Assembly: GCF_000759715.1 (NCBI RefSeq)
Contig: NZ_BBLU01000004.1
Span: 1-64,000, forward strand
Direction: 5' to 3'
DNA from: Demequina mangrovi
Lineage (GTDB): Bacteria; Actinomycetota; Actinomycetes; Actinomycetales; Demequinaceae
Length of the DNA: 64,000 nt
Below the pieces are notes generated by a model. That model saw only the letters and a list, made by a program, of their open reading frames with translations, made no database searches and was not told the origin of the DNA. Position 1 is the first letter of the stretch; each line of letters starts with the position of its first letter. Below are positions 61,433 through 64,000 of the stretch, piece after piece. A program made the position numbers and the translations under genes.

Positions 61433-62365
61433 TTGCCGAAGCAGAACGTGATCTACGTGGCGAGCATTGGGCGCAGCGGTTCGACGCTGCTCGAGTCCAT
61501 GCTTGGGGCACATAGCGCCATCGAGACCGTGGGCGAGGCGCACATCTGGCCGCATGAAGAGCGTTCTGACATTCGACCGTGCTCGTGCGGTGAGCTCATG
61601 TCGTCGTGCCCGTTCTGGCGCGCGGTGGCCGACGAGGTCCCGTTGGCCGAGATGATGGGGCCTGGCATCGACTTCTTTCGAGAGCATCACAACGCGGGGC
61701 GAACGCTCCGCCCTCGGCTGCTCCGTCAGATGTCTCCCGCGTGGCGGGCGTCTGCCGATGCGCACGCAGAGATCAACGCATACGCTGCCAACAATGCACG
61801 CCTGTTCGAGGCGTTCTCGCATCAGATGCGCGAGCAGTGCGGTCGTGCGCCTGAGTGGATCGTCGATGCGTCGAAGGATCCGTATCGACTGCTGTGGTTC
61901 GCGCGGTCGGGCATGTTCAACCTCAAAGTCGTCCATGTGACCAAGGATCCCGTCGCGTTCTCGTACTCGGTTACCAGGACTGAGATCGAGGCGGGTCAGA
62001 GGGCGAAGAGCATCTATCTCGGAGCCCGCCAGACTGGCGCTTGGGTAGCGCAGAATGCTCTCGTCTCGAGGATTGCGACGAATGTCCTGCAGCCCGCCGA
62101 CTACATGCATCTTCGCTATGAGGACTTCGCGACCGATCCCCACGCGGCGTTCGAACAGGTGTGCAGCTTCGTTGGTGTCGCGTACGAGAGCGATGCAGTG
62201 CGCAACTTTCGGAGCGGTAATATGCATACAGTCGCGGGCAACCCCATGCGCTACGAGTCGCGACCGATCGAGTTGGACGAGCGCTGGCGCGACAGATTGC
62301 CGGCTGCGAACAAGTGGGTTGCAGCAGCGTTGTCGGTTCCCGTCAAGCGCCGCATGGGCTACTAG
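61433..62365 (+). CDS. Sulfotransferase family protein (third type)
   Basis: 310 residues. VASIGRSGSTLLESMLGAH gives the PAPS 5'-loop at residues 13-18, followed by VGEAHIWP; VVHVTKDPVAFSYSV is the 3'-phosphate region, with Lys in place of the usual Arg. A CSCGELMSSCPFW segment with three cysteines follows the loop and is common in this branch of sulfotransferases. No signal peptide. The start is TTG 61433 with GGGAGGGG upstream; GTG 61448 is possible. The next gene shares one base. It would be a third, independent sulfation activity. Confidence 0.83.
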   Translation: MPKQNVIYVASIGRSGSTLLESMLGAHSAIETVGEAHIWPHEERSDIRPCSCGELMSSCPFWRAVADEVPLAEMMGPGIDFFREHHNAGRTLRPRLLRQMSPAWRASADAHAEINAYAANNARLFEAFSHQMREQCGRAPEWIVDASKDPYRLLWFARSGMFNLKVVHVTKDPVAFSYSVTRTEIEAGQRAKSIYLGARQTGAWVAQNALVSRIATNVLQPADYMHLRYEDFATDPHAAFEQVCSFVGVAYESDAVRNFRSGNMHTVAGNPMRYESRPIELDERWRDRLPAANKWVAAALSVPVKRRMGY

Positions 62366-63840
62366 TGACTCGCGTCGCATCGCGTTACAGGACTTCGACG
62401 GCGCGTGCTGCCGCGCGGATGGCGTCGCCCCCGACTTCATGGTGGCTGGGGCCCGGCTGGTATCTGATTACGGCTCTCGTGGTGACTGGGGCGGCCTTCT
62501 TCATCGCGACAGCCAGTTCACGAGTAGCGGTCGCCGTGGTACTCACGGCGATCGGTCTCAGCCTCGGCTCACGGACCCGCATTCTCGTTTACGCCGCGAT
62601 GCTAGCGCCGTTCTTGGGCCTGATGAGGCGAGTATTGAGTGGTGATACGGGGCGCGTGGACTTCGATCCTTTGGTGGTCGTCCCGCTCGTACTCACGGTA
62701 GTGGTGCTGGCGTTTCCGACGCGAGGCGTCGCCCGTCCGCGCCGCCGGGTACTTCCGCTCGCACTGGTATTCGCTTCGATAGCGCTCGCGCTTGTGGTCG
62801 TTCACGGGGCGTTCGCGTTCGATGTGCTCTATGGCGTGACAACCCTGGTGCTGCCGGTACTGCTGGTAGCAAGCATCGCAGACGGTCGCACTCCGGACGC
62901 ATGGCCGGCCGTCATGCGAGTCCTCCCCGTGGTCGGAGTGCTCGCGGGCGCGTATGGAGTGCTCCAGTTCTACGTTCTCCCCGACTGGGACAGGGCATGG
63001 ATGGCGGCTTCGGAACTCACGAGTATTGGCAGCCCTGAACCGCTTCAGGTCCGCGTCTTTGGCGGGTCCGAAGCTCCGGGTGCTTTCGCGTTCTTCTTGG
63101 GGATTGTCGTCGTGGTCGCTCTCGCACGCGCACTCGAGGCACGAGGGGCGGCACGGGTTCCGTGGTTCGTGTTGGCGGCGGCGCTGACGTTCCCCATCGT
63201 GCTCTCGGGAGTGCGCGCGACGCTCGCGGGCATTGCAGTCTGCATTGTCGTGCTATCGCTGCTCTATGGGCGAGGTCTCGGACGGCTGCTCCCGCTCGTG
63301 CTGTTGGCAGTTCTTACCTTGGTGATGCAGCGCACCGTGGGACTGTTCGGAGAAACCTCGAAGTTGCTCACTGCCGAGCGCCTCACCAACCTCGACGTGG
63401 CCAATGATGGCTCGGTGCAGGCGCGGCTCAAACTCTATGCGGCCCTGTTGAGGCCTTGGGAGCTGCTTGCGGGGGATCCCGCTGCAAGGCGCTCCGACGG
63501 TATGGTGCCGGATGTCGCGATTCGTTTCGGTATCTTCGCAGGCGTGATCATGGGGTGCCTCTTGGTGTGGATGACGGTGCAGGCCGTGCGGAATCTGCGG
63601 AACTCCGCTGCCGTGGCGGCCTCGCTCGTGACCGTGTTCTTCGTCGTCCACTCCTTCGCGGGCAACACTTTCTCCTCTGCTGCGGGCGTTGTGGCGGCAA
63701 TGGCGCTCGGCTCGTCACTCGCGGCGCGAACTGCCGAGCCGGCCCTCGAAGGGGAGCTCGACCAAGTGGTGTCAGGCCGTTCCGTGCGCAAACCTGACAG
63801 CGGGGATCGCCGAACTGGTCGCAGCACGAGGAGGGGGTGA
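62365..63840 (+). CDS. Wzy-like O-antigen polymerase/ligase family protein (set 2)
   Basis: 491 residues, ten or more helices with a large outer loop around residues 180-240 and 330-390 (VFGGSEAPGAFAFFLG; LAGDPAARRSDG... VAIRFGIFAGVI). The layout matches polymerase/ligase family proteins such as that at 29680. As the set 2 operon otherwise lacks a polymerase, that role is likely. GTG 62365 shares one base with the sulfotransferase stop (TAGTG), so sulfotransferase and polymerase are made together, which suggests sulfation of the repeat unit before or at polymerisation. Confidence 0.78.
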   Translation: MTRVASRYRTSTARAAARMASPPTSWWLGPGWYLITALVVTGAAFFIATASSRVAVAVVLTAIGLSLGSRTRILVYAAMLAPFLGLMRRVLSGDTGRVDFDPLVVVPLVLTVVVLAFPTRGVARPRRRVLPLALVFASIALALVVVHGAFAFDVLYGVTTLVLPVLLVASIADGRTPDAWPAVMRVLPVVGVLAGAYGVLQFYVLPDWDRAWMAASELTSIGSPEPLQVRVFGGSEAPGAFAFFLGIVVVVALARALEARGAARVPWFVLAAALTFPIVLSGVRATLAGIAVCIVVLSLLYGRGLGRLLPLVLLAVLTLVMQRTVGLFGETSKLLTAERLTNLDVANDGSVQARLKLYAALLRPWELLAGDPAARRSDGMVPDVAIRFGIFAGVIMGCLLVWMTVQAVRNLRNSAAVAASLVTVFFVVHSFAGNTFSSAAGVVAAMALGSSLAARTAEPALEGELDQVVSGRSVRKPDSGDRRTGRSTRRG

Positions 63841-63847
63841 AACGGCT

Positions 63848-64000
63848 TTGCAGAGCCTCTCGGTCACCGTGGTGGTTCCAAGCTACAGGCGTCCCGACGA
63901 CCTGCATGCGTGCCTCGAAGCGCTGGATCGGCAGCATTTCGCGCCGGACGTGATCGCCGTCGTCGCGAGGCCTGAAGACGCATCGACGCGCGCGGTCGCG
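63848..64000 (+). CDS. Glycosyltransferase family 2, partial (runs off window)
   Basis: The first 51 residues are visible: LSVTVVVPSYRRPDDLHACLEAL is the classic opening of GT2 enzymes. The start is probably TTG 63848, with GAGGAGGGGG 10 to 19 bases upstream. It follows the polymerase gene by 7 bases, so EPS set 2 continues beyond the window. Confidence 0.75.
   Translation, partial: MQSLSVTVVVPSYRRPDDLHACLEALDRQHFAPDVIAVVARPEDASTRAVA

Noticed and set aside
1-64000. CRISPR arrays, tRNA/rRNA genes, transposases, integrases
   Set aside because: No regularly spaced repeats, no cloverleaf with a conserved T-arm, and no DDE or recombinase protein was found.

Overview
The window reads as chromosomal DNA of a high-GC Gram-positive actinobacterium. 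Third codon positions are strongly G/C, many genes start with GTG, -10 boxes are of the TANNNT kind with several apparently leaderless genes, and there is an ArsC of the type known from mycothiol-using bacteria. The overall gene style is that of Micrococcales; that taxonomic placement is inference. I see no rRNA, tRNA, CRISPR array, phage or transposase gene.

Layout. 1-2509: two glycosyltransferases, probably the edge of a polysaccharide cluster. 2523-18544: a housekeeping and accessory stretch. It holds a DUF389 membrane protein, a tandemly duplicated sugar-use module (two cytoplasmic GH43 enzymes and two LacY-like sugar symporters with operator-like palindromes), an L,D-transpeptidase lipoprotein, a large secreted repeat protein, an arsenic-type pair (ArsR-phosphatase fusion plus ArsC), a 955-residue FAD/Fe-S dehydrogenase and a run of three small envelope genes. 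18718-36958: a first exopolysaccharide (EPS) set with a priming phosphoglycosyltransferase, UDP-xylose synthase, several glycosyltransferases, flippase, polymerase, a chain-length/BY-kinase protein, a protein tyrosine phosphatase, a DUF4012 protein and a WcaI-like transferase. 36966-40274: a frameshifted O-acyltransferase and the GDP-L-fucose pair fcl-gmd. 40411-45376: a coupled sulfate-activation operon cysQ-cysD-cysN-tauE-cysC. 45523-64000: a second EPS set (DUF4012, surface protein, flippase, BY-kinase, priming enzyme, five glycosyltransferases counting the partial one, acyltransferases, polymerase) that also carries three different sulfotransferases.

How it fits together. Two lipid-linked (Wzx/Wzy-type) EPS machines stand side by side. 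Between them lie the makers of UDP-xylose, GDP-fucose and PAPS, and sulfotransferases that could use PAPS are interleaved with the second set. No APS/PAPS reductase or sulfite reductase is present, so the PAPS operon looks dedicated to sulfation, with CysQ removing the PAP by-product. My main hypothesis is therefore a sulfated, possibly fucose- and xylose-containing, O-acylated extracellular polysaccharide made by an actinobacterium. Sugar identities and the sulfation itself are inference from gene content.

Regulation. EPS and surface-protein leaders repeatedly carry a G5-G6 tract close to the start codon, several as the apparent ribosome-binding site. Some EPS promoters carry AT-rich palindromes (GACGTCAT inverted repeat before uxs; CCCATTT/AAATGGG before gmd). 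Two of the three acyltransferase-3 genes are broken by one apparent single-base deletion each, which may be real loss, polymorphism or sequence error.
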